DNA from: CAYVWB01 sp964455395
GTDB taxonomy: Bacteria > Desulfobacterota > Desulfovibrionia > Desulfovibrionales > Desulfovibrionaceae
Assembly (NCBI GenBank): GCA_964455395.1
Contig: CAYVWB010000062.1
Span: forward strand, 1 to 26,850
Reading direction: 5' to 3'
Length of the DNA stretch: 26,850 bases
Below, in pieces: positions 1-6,499 of the stretch. The notes beneath the pieces were generated by a model, which saw nothing but the letters and a program-made list of their open reading frames with translations, searched no databases and was not told the origin of the DNA. The position numbers and the translations under genes were made by a program. How positions within the stretch are numbered: the first letter of the stretch is position 1; every line of letters begins with the position of its first letter.

Positions 1-53
1 CCCCCACGCGCGCAGCGCGAAAGGACCGGCTTCATTCGTGTGGCGAGCCGCGG

Positions 54-1055
54 TTATACGGTGGCCGAGACCATCTTGATCATGCGCAGCAGCTGGTTCG
101 TGAAGCCGGCTTCGTTGTCGTACCAGATCAGCAGCTTGCACAGGCGCTTGTCCATTACCTGGGTGGTGAGCGCATCCACCACGCCGCCGTAGATGGAGCC
201 CATGTAGTCCACGCTGACCAGGGGCTCTTCGGAGTAGCCCATGTTGCCTTGCATGGGGCCTTCGCTGGCGGCTTTCAACGCGGCGTTGACCTCCTCGGCG
301 GTGGCTTCCGTGGCGAGCTCGCAGGTGAGGTCCACCAGGGAGACGTTGGGGGTGGGCACGCGGATGGCCATGCCGTCCAGCTTGCCGGCGAGCTCCGGGA
401 TGACCAGGGTGACGGCCTTGGCTGCGCCCGTGGTCGTGGGGATCATGGAGACGGCGCAAGCGCGGGCGCGGCGCAGGTCCTTGTGGGAGCCGTCCAGGAT
501 GCGCTGACTCATGGTGTAGGAATGGACCGTGGTCATGAGCCCGTGGACGACGCCGAAGGTGTCGTTGAGAACCTTGGCGGCAGGCGCCAGACAGTTGGTG
601 GTGCAGGAGGCGTTGGAAATGATGTGGTGCGTCGCGGGGTCGTAATCCTGCTGGTTCACGCCCATGACCACGGTGAGATCCGCTTCTTTGAAGGGAGCGC
701 TGATGACGGTTTTCTTGGCGCCTTTTTCCTGATGCTTCTCGAAGGCGGGCCGGTCCTTGAGCACGCCGGTGGTCTCCACAGCGATGTCCACGCCGAGATC
801 GGCCCAGAGGTAGTCGCCCAGGGGCTGACGGGTCACCGTGATTTGCTTGCCGTTGACCAGAATGCCATTGTCGTTGTGAGAAACTTCGCCCTGGAAGCGG
901 CCGTGGCAGGAGTCGTACGCCAGCAAGTGCGCCAGACTTGCGTTGTCGGCGCGGGCGTTGATGGCGACGAGCTCCACGTCGTTCTGGTCGGCGAGCAATC
1001 GCGTCAGGTACCGGCCGATGCGGCCGAATCCGTTCATCCCGAGAGTGACGGCCAT
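54..1055 (-). CDS. gap: Glyceraldehyde-3-phosphate dehydrogenase
   Basis: Phosphorylating GAPDH of glycolysis/gluconeogenesis: it converts glyceraldehyde-3-phosphate, phosphate and NAD(P)+ to 1,3-bisphosphoglycerate in the cytoplasm. The 333-residue length is standard. The N-terminal Rossmann motif (NGFGRIGR, 8-15), the catalytic block SNASCTTNC with Cys151 and the base His178 are all present. The cofactor-selecting Asp after the second strand is replaced (Asn33-Ala34-Arg35), and the S-loop reads Gly189-Ser190 where NAD-specific enzymes have Leu-Pro. Both changes resemble NADP-accepting GAPDHs. The ATG at 1055 is preceded by an AAGGGGG ribosome-binding site (1061-1067). It lies 32 bases downstream of the aldolase-like gene and probably shares its promoter. 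Family assignment is certain; cofactor preference is inferred. Confidence 0.97.
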   Translation of the reverse strand: MAVTLGMNGFGRIGRYLTRLLADQNDVELVAINARADNASLAHLLAYDSCHGRFQGEVSHNDNGILVNGKQITVTRQPLGDYLWADLGVDIAVETTGVLKDRPAFEKHQEKGAKKTVISAPFKEADLTVVMGVNQQDYDPATHHIISNASCTTNCLAPAAKVLNDTFGVVHGLMTTVHSYTMSQRILDGSHKDLRRARACAVSMIPTTTGAAKAVTLVIPELAGKLDGMAIRVPTPNVSLVDLTCELATEATAEEVNAALKAASEGPMQGNMGYSEEPLVSVDYMGSIYGGVVDALTTQVMDKRLCKLLIWYDNEAGFTNQLLRMIKMVSATV

Positions 1056-1087
1056 GAGGACCCCCTTCGTTGAGTAATGGTGATGCG

Positions 1088-1846
1088 TTAACGTTCCATG
1101 TAGTCGGCGGCGCCGGCGGCGCCAACCTGGCGAATGGCTGTTTCGACGAGCTGCGGCGAGAGTTCATCGCCAAGGTCGAAGCGTATCATGCACACGCCCG
1201 TGCGGGAGAGGCTGCGCAAGAGCGGCTCCGCGCTGGGCAGGAAGGTCTCGGGGCGCTCTTCACAGAACTCGGCGCTGGCGAGCCGCAAGCAGAAGGGCAT
1301 GCCCGGCACGGTGTTGGTGAGCCGCACCACTTCGTGCACGCTGGGCGGCGCGCATGCAGGCGGGGGAACCAGGCCCATCACGTCGCAGCCTGTCAGCCGC
1401 ATGCACTCGGCGGCTTCCTGAGCCTGGTCGGGGGCCAGCAGACACTCCACCAACATGCCGTCTTCCCGGGCGCGGTCAGCCACCTCGGGCGCACGGCCCG
1501 TGGCGCGGCAGTCCAGGCTGACAAGGGAGCAGCCCGCCTGTTCCGCGGAGTCCAGCAGCGCGAAATCCGGCAGAACCCCGGGCGGCATCAGGTCGTCCAG
1601 GCACAACGCGAGGGTGACGTCGGCTTCGGCGGCCGAAGCGAGCAGGCTCTTGGCGAGGCCGGCCCAGTCCGGCGTGTGTGCAGTCAAGGAAAGGGCCACG
1701 GGGGAAGCCTGCGCTGCCGCCGCAGCGATGATCGTTTCCCCGCTTTGCTGCGATGTCGCAACGAAACAAGGCGCGGCGTACCCTGCGGTGTAGGCGTCCT
1801 GCAGAATGACTGCCAATCGGGAGAGGGGTTTTTCTCGCGGCGACAT
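1088..1846 (-). CDS. Degenerate class II fructose-bisphosphate aldolase-like protein
   Basis: The 252-residue product follows the class II (GatY/KbaY-type) aldolase fold in order: an N-terminal helix/strand like AxxxGYAxxxF (20-28), SPVAL (48-52), VSLDCRA (109-115, family VMIDGSH), MLVECLL (131-137, family VSVEGEL), LTGCDVMGLV (151-160) and MIRFDLGDEL (220-229, family ISKINIDTDLR). The metal-binding histidines are missing: family LDHG reads LDDL (83-86), GTAHG reads PPACA (162-166), and the LHGGS position reads LRLAS (187-191). It is therefore probably not an active zinc aldolase, and a regulatory or structural role is possible. The ATG at 1846 is preferred because GGAAGGG lies 8 bases upstream; an in-frame ATG at 1894 lacks such a site. 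A strong promoter lies upstream and gap follows. Confidence 0.8.
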   Translation of the reverse strand: MSPREKPLSRLAVILQDAYTAGYAAPCFVATSQQSGETIIAAAAAQASPVALSLTAHTPDWAGLAKSLLASAAEADVTLALCLDDLMPPGVLPDFALLDSAEQAGCSLVSLDCRATGRAPEVADRAREDGMLVECLLAPDQAQEAAECMRLTGCDVMGLVPPPACAPPSVHEVVRLTNTVPGMPFCLRLASAEFCEERPETFLPSAEPLLRSLSRTGVCMIRFDLGDELSPQLVETAIRQVGAAGAADYMER

Positions 1847-1917
1847 GGTGTTTCCCTTCCACAAAGCGTTGATCAAGACGGCGCCGTGCAGCAACGATCT
1901 GCAGGCAAACCGTGGAT

Positions 1918-1946
1918 TTCATAGGCTGCAGGCCGTCCCGTGTCAA
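1918..1946 (-). promoter_or_regulatory. Sigma70-type promoter for the aldolase-like gene and gap
   Basis: On the minus strand TTGACA (1946-1941) and TATGAA (1923-1918) are separated by exactly 17 bases, close to the housekeeping consensus. Transcription would begin near 1911, giving a leader of about 65 bases before the ATG at 1846. Two direct copies of GCCTGCAG, one in the spacer (1926-1933) and one just past the predicted start (1899-1906), are placed like an operator. Confidence 0.75.
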
Positions 1947-1990
1947 TAAGGGATCGGCATATTGAGGAGTCCATCCCCCTCGACGGCGTC

Positions 1991-2749
1991 TCAGTCTTGC
2001 AGCGCTTCGCCCAGGCGAGTGAGCAAGGCGTGGTCCGTGAAGTCGAACCGCAGCGGCGTCAGAGTGGCGTGCCCCGCCGTCAGCAAGGCGCGATCCGTAT
2101 CCACGGAAACTTTCTCCGGAGGGATGACGCCTGTGAGCCAGTAGTAGGGCCGTCCCCGCGGATCCTGACGCTGGTCGTACCAGTCCTCCCACATGGCGGA
2201 GGTGTGGCGGCAGATGGTCAGGGACTTTGTCTCCGCCATGGGCCGCGCCGGAAAGTTCAGGTTCAGCACGCATTTGGGCGGCAGGTCTCGCAGGGTGAGC
2301 CGTTCCACGAGCTGTGCTGCGTAGTGCGCTTGCTCCGAAAGATCGCCGGGGTTGAAGTCGTCGTACGAGACAGCCAGCGCAGGAAACCCCAGAAACGCCC
2401 CCTCCGTGGCGGCGGAGACAGTGCCGGAGTAGAGCAGGTCCACGCCCACGTTGGCCCCCGCGTTGATGCCGGAAGCCACCATGTCCGGCTTGTCGTCCTC
2501 CAGAAGACACGCCAGCGCCAGTTTGACGCAGTCCACCGGCGTGCCGTATACGCCACGGCCGCGGAAGCCGTTCTCCTTGAACTCCTTCACCCGCAAGGGC
2601 AAAGAGATGGTGACGGCGTGTCCCACGGCGGATTGCTCCGTGACAGGCGCGATGCAGGAAACGCGGTGGCCGGCCTCGATGAACGCGTGGTAGAGGGCCC
2701 GGAGGCCCGGGGCCTGGATGCCGTCGTCGTTGGTCAAGAGAATGTGCAT
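1991..2749 (-). CDS. surE: 5'/3'-nucleotidase SurE
   Basis: SurE is a metal-dependent cytoplasmic phosphatase that removes phosphate from nucleoside 5'- and 3'-monophosphates, and is linked to stationary-phase survival. The 252-residue protein opens with the diagnostic MHILLTNDDG, so Asp8 and Asp9 are metal ligands. Ser40 in the TEQSAVGHAVT segment and Asn96 in SGINAGANVG complete the usual metal site. The length is typical. The start at 2749 places the canonical N-terminus at residue 1, although the ribosome-binding site is weak. The aldolase-like gene lies 144 bases downstream on the same strand but has its own promoter, so surE may be a separate transcript. Confidence 0.97.
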   Translation of the reverse strand: MHILLTNDDGIQAPGLRALYHAFIEAGHRVSCIAPVTEQSAVGHAVTISLPLRVKEFKENGFRGRGVYGTPVDCVKLALACLLEDDKPDMVASGINAGANVGVDLLYSGTVSAATEGAFLGFPALAVSYDDFNPGDLSEQAHYAAQLVERLTLRDLPPKCVLNLNFPARPMAETKSLTICRHTSAMWEDWYDQRQDPRGRPYYWLTGVIPPEKVSVDTDRALLTAGHATLTPLRFDFTDHALLTRLGEALQD

Positions 2750-3203
2750 GATGGCTCGGTGTTTCCGGTCTGAAAGGTGATGATTGACAGAACTGCGTCC
2801 CCTGAGTCACCTATGACGGCGAGTCGTCGGCGGGGGCGGCGCATGAAGAGGGCGCGAGCGGTGCGTCCCCGGCGGATTCCCGTCCCCTCGTTCTCCGACG
2901 CCTTCCGACTTTTCGAGGCGACACAGGCGTACGCCGTCGCCACGGCGTTGCGCCTACTCCTCCCCCGCGAGAATGACGCAGAGGGCGACGCAGACGGCAT
3001 GAAGCGACACGAAGAACGCCGCGGCGGAAGCGGGTCAGGGCGCGCCGCCCAGCCCCCCTCAGGGGCCCATGCGCGACGAATCGTTTCGGCGCCCGGCCCA
3101 AGGCCGCCGCGGCAAGACGCCCTACCATAGTCCAATCCAGCCCCTCGGGGCAAGCAGCCAGGCCAGAACCGTCAGGACATGACAAAGGAGTGACGAAGGC
3201 GTC
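2750..3203. other. Intergenic region between divergent surE and HD-domain gene
   Basis: This stretch of 454 bases has open frames on both strands (for example plus 2777-3130, minus 2811-3185), but their products are Arg/Pro/Ala-rich with no recognisable motif and they overlap each other. I take them as chance frames of GC-rich DNA. A small hairpin (GCCC-CTCG-GGGC) lies near 3146-3157. No convincing promoter or RNA gene was recognised. Confidence 0.5.
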
Positions 3204-4511
3204 ATGGAGCCGGCGAGGAACTCATCCCACGAAACACCGCAGCCGCCGCATCCGGCAGACCCTGCCGGCCAACCGACTGCAGCGCGCATACAACGCTATT
3301 CGAAGCGCCAGTTCGTACGCGACATCACCCCGGGCGACGCCGTGGCGGACTGCTTCGTGGTGGCCTCCGCGCGACAAGGGACAGCGCGTAACGGTCCCTT
3401 CTGGACGCTTTCCCTGCAGGACGTCACAGGGGCGTTGGAAGCAAAGATCTGGAGCCCCCTGGCCGAGCGCTTCCCCACGCTGGCGGCCGGACGCATCGCG
3501 CGCGTGGAGGGTCGCGCCACTGCCTATCGCGACAAGACGCAGCTCAACATCGACAAGTTGCAATTTGTCGATCCGTTGCCGCCGTCGGCTCTGGATGATG
3601 CTGAAAATGACAAAGGCGGCGCAGTGTTGGATAGGGGTGACAAAAATTGTCAGCCGGGTTTTCGGGATGACAATTTTTGCAACTCGTCGACGACAGAGGC
3701 TCCCGGTCTCGCTCTCGTCCTGGATATGAAGGAATACGTCCCCGCCGCCGAGGAACAGCCGGAAGTCATGCTCGCCCGGCTGGAGGAGCTCTGTCGACAA
3801 AATTTGCACTACCCGCCATGGCGAAAATTCGTCAAACGCGTGCTGGAAGACCCGGCCGTGCGCTCCCGACTGCTCACTGCGCCCGGCGCCAAGGCCATGC
3901 ACCACGCCTATCTGGGAGGGCTGCTGGAACATACGCTGGGGGTCGTTGGTCTCTGTCTCAAGTTCTGTGACCAGTATCCTCAGCTGGACCGCGAAGTCTT
4001 GCTCGCGGCGGCGTGTTTCCACGATTTGGGCAAGGCCTGGGAGCTCTCCGGCGGTCTCGCCAACGACTACACGGACGTAGGCCGGCTTGTGGGCCACATC
4101 CAGATAGGTCTTGAAATACTGGAGCCCCACCTGCGCGCCGCCCGCCTGCCGGAGGAGTTGGTCGTCCACTTCAAGCACCTCATCCTCTCGCACCATGGAC
4201 AGCACGAGTACGGCTCGCCCAAAACACCCATGACCGCCGAGGCCTTCGCTCTCCACTACGCCGACAACATGGACGCCAAGATGAACCAGGTGCAGGGCGC
4301 TCTGGCGCCTCTCGGCGAAGGCGCGGAGGCCTGCGCCGGTGAAGGCGGCTCCGGCGACACCGACCCGGTCGAGCCCATCACCGGGTGGTCCGCCTTCCAG
4401 CGCGGGCTGGATCGTTACCTCTTCAAACCGCGGCCCACGCCGGGCGTCCAGCAGGCAGCCAGGCCCGCCGCCCGCAAGGAAGATCAATGTTCATTACCTT
4501 TGAAGGCATAG
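3204..4511 (+). CDS. OB-fold/HD-domain protein, YhaM-like 3'-5' exoribonuclease family
   Basis: The 435-residue product has the YhaM layout: an OB-fold nucleic-acid-binding domain (about 40-125, with GPFWTLSLQDVTGALEAKIW) followed by an HD phosphohydrolase domain (about 225-365). The HD ligands are visible: the His in GGLLEHTLG, His273-Asp274 in FHDLGK, the SHHGQHEYGSPK segment and an Asp in YADNMDAKM. YhaM proteins are cytoplasmic 3'-5' exonucleases; activity here is inferred. Between the two domains, residues about 136-165 are an extra low-similarity linker encoded by a 30-bp-periodic, AT-rich repeat. The Pro/Ala-rich N-terminal 40 residues are also extra. The ATG at 3204 follows GAAGG. Its last 25 bases overlap tmk, implying co-translation. 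Confidence 0.88.
   Translation: MEPARNSSHETPQPPHPADPAGQPTAARIQRYSKRQFVRDITPGDAVADCFVVASARQGTARNGPFWTLSLQDVTGALEAKIWSPLAERFPTLAAGRIARVEGRATAYRDKTQLNIDKLQFVDPLPPSALDDAENDKGGAVLDRGDKNCQPGFRDDNFCNSSTTEAPGLALVLDMKEYVPAAEEQPEVMLARLEELCRQNLHYPPWRKFVKRVLEDPAVRSRLLTAPGAKAMHHAYLGGLLEHTLGVVGLCLKFCDQYPQLDREVLLAAACFHDLGKAWELSGGLANDYTDVGRLVGHIQIGLEILEPHLRAARLPEELVVHFKHLILSHHGQHEYGSPKTPMTAEAFALHYADNMDAKMNQVQGALAPLGEGAEACAGEGGSGDTDPVEPITGWSAFQRGLDRYLFKPRPTPGVQQAARPAARKEDQCSLPLKA
3608..3679. repeat. In-frame 30-bp-periodic repeat with 12-bp inverted repeat
   Basis: TGACAA occurs at 3608, 3638 and 3668, exactly 30 bases apart, encoding decapeptide-like units that begin DK or DN. CAAAAATTGTCA (3641-3652) is the perfect inverse of TGACAATTTTTG (3668-3679), and 3638-3652 is itself a 6+3+6 palindrome. 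The A/T-rich patch contrasts with the GC-rich gene around it. Confidence 0.7.
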
Positions 4512-5140
4512 AGGGCTCCGGCAAGAGTTCGGTCATCAAGCGTGTGGCGGCGGCGTTGGAAGCAGAAGGTCACGGCGTCGCCTTGACGCGTGAGCCGGGG
4601 GGCTCTCGGCTGGGCGAGAGTTTGCGTGCCATCCTGCTGGACGTCGCCTCCAAGGGCATCACGTCCGAAGCCGAGCTCTTTCTGTACCTGGCGGACCGCG
4701 CACAGCACGTGCAAGAGGTCATTCGGCCGGGGCTGGACAAGGGACGGGTCGTGCTCTGCGACCGCTACGCCGACTCCACGGTGGTCTATCAGGGGTACGG
4801 CCGCGGGCTGGATCCCAGGCTGCTCCATCAGCTCAACGACGTGGCCGTGGCCGGCGTCTGGCCGGACCTCACCGTGCTGTTGGACCTGGACCCGGAGGTG
4901 GGGTTGAAGCGCGCGTTCACCCGCAACGTGGAGCAAGGCAAGACGGCGTCCGAGGGCCGCTTCGAGGCGGAGAGCCACGCGTTCCATACGCGCGTGCGCG
5001 AGGGGTACCTGACGTGGGCTGCGCTGAACAAGGAGCGCTACCGCATCGTCAACGCCATGGAGCCCCTGGAGCGAGTCTGCGAGGACGCCATCCGTGTGGT
5101 GCTCACGGCGTTGTCGTCGGACGCGCCGTCAGTCGAATAA
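4487..5140 (+). CDS. tmk: Thymidylate kinase
   Basis: Tmk phosphorylates dTMP to dTDP with ATP, an essential cytoplasmic step of dTTP synthesis. The 217-residue protein has the P-loop EGIEGSGKSS (6-15), the DRY motif Asp92-Arg93-Tyr94 followed by DSTVVYQGYGRGL, and a LID-type basic segment around FTRNVEQGKTASEGRFE. The start is the ATG at 4487, which gives the family N-terminus MFITFEG and has AAGGA at 4476-4480. Longer in-frame starts would only add codons shadowing the upstream gene. It overlaps the end of the YhaM-like gene by 25 bases. Downstream, 5141-5274 carries no gene and no clear terminator. Confidence 0.96.
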   Translation: MFITFEGIEGSGKSSVIKRVAAALEAEGHGVALTREPGGSRLGESLRAILLDVASKGITSEAELFLYLADRAQHVQEVIRPGLDKGRVVLCDRYADSTVVYQGYGRGLDPRLLHQLNDVAVAGVWPDLTVLLDLDPEVGLKRAFTRNVEQGKTASEGRFEAESHAFHTRVREGYLTWAALNKERYRIVNAMEPLERVCEDAIRVVLTALSSDAPSVE

Positions 5141-5274
5141 AGAGTCGCCCCTCTCCGGACGAGCGGACTTGTCATACGGGATGGACTGGCGGGGCGGCCT
5201 GCGCCGGGGCCATGTCGTCGCGCAAGGGCCGCCATGGAGCGTCCATGTCCCCTCAGCGCCAGCGCACAGCCGGC

Positions 5275-5631
5275 TCATTCCCCTTCGAAAATCTTGGTGA
5301 GGGTCTGGGAAAGTTTGCGACGGCCGGCGGCTTTGGCACGTGCGTATCCACGGGGCGCAGCCGTTTCACCGCGGGCTTGGGCTTCGCGGGCTTCGACGAG
5401 CTTTTCCATGTTGCGACGCTTGACGCCTTCCGTGAGCGAGCGCAACGCGCGGGAATCCGTGATGGCGCCGCGGGCGGCGTGCTCCGGCGCGTCTTTCGGC
5501 GAGACCGCGTTCCAGCCGAGTTGGCGGGGAGGCGTCTCGGAAGGCGTGGCCTCCGGAAGCGACGCAGTCTGGGCGCGTGCGGGGTCGGTGGGGGCGTTCA
5601 CCAGCAGGTCTGAAGGAATCTTCTTTCGCAT
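5275..5631 (-). CDS. Small basic hypothetical protein
   Basis: I do not recognise this 118-residue product. It starts MRKKIPSDLLVNAP and has a Pro/Ala/Thr-rich middle (about 13-50). The C-terminal half is predicted helical and highly charged (about 58-118), with many Arg/Lys and an acidic end (IFEGE). No signal peptide, membrane segment or cysteine is seen. The start at 5631 is chosen because codons further upstream run into the promoter of the divergent EF-hand gene; no strong ribosome-binding site precedes it, so the start is uncertain. It is convergent with tmk. It could be a nucleic-acid-associated or adaptor protein, but nothing in the sequence settles this. Confidence 0.55.
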   Translation of the reverse strand: MRKKIPSDLLVNAPTDPARAQTASLPEATPSETPPRQLGWNAVSPKDAPEHAARGAITDSRALRSLTEGVKRRNMEKLVEAREAQARGETAAPRGYARAKAAGRRKLSQTLTKIFEGE

Positions 5632-5679
5632 GGGGCGGATACCGGGTGTGTAGATGAACGATTCGTAACGCCGCAGCGA

Positions 5680-5707
5680 TTGACAGCCGACGGCCTCGGG
5701 GTATGAT
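5680..5707 (+). promoter_or_regulatory. Sigma70-type promoter for the EF-hand gene
   Basis: A perfect TTGACA (5680-5685) and TATGAT (5702-5707) are separated by 16 bases. Transcription would start near 5714, giving a leader of about 32 bases that contains AAGGAG (5733-5738) ahead of the ATG at 5746. Confidence 0.8.
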
Positions 5708-5745
5708 GCTATCCTTTCCCAGCCCCAAAGAAAAGGAGAAACAAA

Positions 5746-6207
5746 ATGATTCGCTTGATTGTAGCAACACTGCTCGTGATCGCCATGGCGGCTCCCGTCG
5801 CGGCGTACCAAGGTATGGGCAAGAGCCACGGCGCCTCCGACGGCGGCTTTTCCCAGCTGGACACCGATGGCGACGGCATGGTCTCATCCGAAGAGTACAT
5901 GGAGCCCTTCGCCCGCTGGGACGCCGATGACGACGGCCAGCTCAGCAAGGACGAATGGATGGCCGGTCATGGCGGAAGCCGCGCCAAGGGACACGGCATG
6001 GGCCATGGCGAAGGTCATGGGAAGACCAATCTGGACGTGCCCATGGACAAGATCGACGCCAATGGCGACGGCGCCATCGACGCCGAAGAGTTCGAAGCCC
6101 AATTCCCCAGCCTTTCCAAAGGCTTCGGCATGATCGACACGGACAAGAGCGGCGCCATCGAAGCGGGTGAATGGGAGGCCTTCCGCAAGTCCCACGCCGG
6201 CATGTAG
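5746..6207 (+). CDS. Secreted EF-hand calcium-binding protein
   Basis: This 153-residue protein carries an N-terminal signal peptide (hydrophobic 3-20, likely cut after AAPVAA), so it should act in the periplasm or outside the cell. Four 12-residue EF-hand loops follow: Asp39-Glu50, Asp59-Glu70, Asp104-Glu115 and Asp131-Glu142, each with acidic residues at loop positions 1, 3 and 12. The loops form two pairs separated by a His/Gly-rich linker (about 75-92) that could bind a transition metal. There is no catalytic domain, so it is best read as a calcium buffer or sensor; the partner is unknown. It is a single-gene unit with its own promoter, a strong AAGGAG site 7 bases before the ATG and a candidate terminator after the stop. 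Confidence 0.88.
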   Translation: MIRLIVATLLVIAMAAPVAAYQGMGKSHGASDGGFSQLDTDGDGMVSSEEYMEPFARWDADDDGQLSKDEWMAGHGGSRAKGHGMGHGEGHGKTNLDVPMDKIDANGDGAIDAEEFEAQFPSLSKGFGMIDTDKSGAIEAGEWEAFRKSHAGM

Positions 6208-6255
6208 CCGCCCGGGACGTTCGCATCCCGCACCCGACAAACGCGCGGGCGTGGT

Positions 6256-6295
6256 CGTCCCCTGCATGGGGATGCGCGCTCGCGCGTTCTTTCTT
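6256..6295 (+). terminator. Candidate terminator after the EF-hand gene
   Basis: A 7-bp stem (6256-6262 with 6268-6274, one G-U pair, 5-base loop) is followed at once by a second CGCG-CTCG-CGCG hairpin (6275-6286) and the T-rich tail TTCTTTCTT (6287-6295), starting 49 bases after the stop codon. The tail is interrupted, so strength is uncertain. Confidence 0.5.
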
Positions 6296-6362
6296 GGCCG
6301 AATCCCACCGGGAACGCCTCGGACGCCGGCGAGATGTGTTGTGAGCATGGAGTCGACGCGCG

Positions 6363-6396
6363 CCGACCCGTCGCGTATGCCGACCCGTCGCGTATG
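6363..6396. repeat. 17-bp tandem duplication
   Basis: CCGACCCGTCGCGTATG is repeated twice without mismatch (6363-6379 and 6380-6396), with a further partial CCG(G). It lies in the 292-base non-coding stretch between the convergent EF-hand and glycosyltransferase genes. I see no gene in that stretch. Confidence 0.85.
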
Positions 6397-6499
6397 CCGG
6401 TTCCTGAACGACGTCATCGCACGGCGCCGCCAAGCTCGTCGTGAAAAGAGCCTTGCGAAGGATGCGCTTTTGACGCCAGCCCCGGCTCATCCCGTTTCT

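Noticed and set aside
1..53. GC-rich palindromic bases after gap as a terminator.
   Set aside because: Short hairpin potential but no T-tract on the transcribed strand, and the window ends there.
2784..2812. TTGACA near 2784 as a promoter for the HD-domain gene.
   Set aside because: No acceptable -10 element at 16-18 bases, and the gene begins 400 bases away.
2777..3185. Overlapping open frames on both strands in the surE/HD intergenic region.
   Set aside because: Products are Arg/Pro-rich, mutually overlapping, without ribosome-binding sites or motifs; chance frames are more likely.
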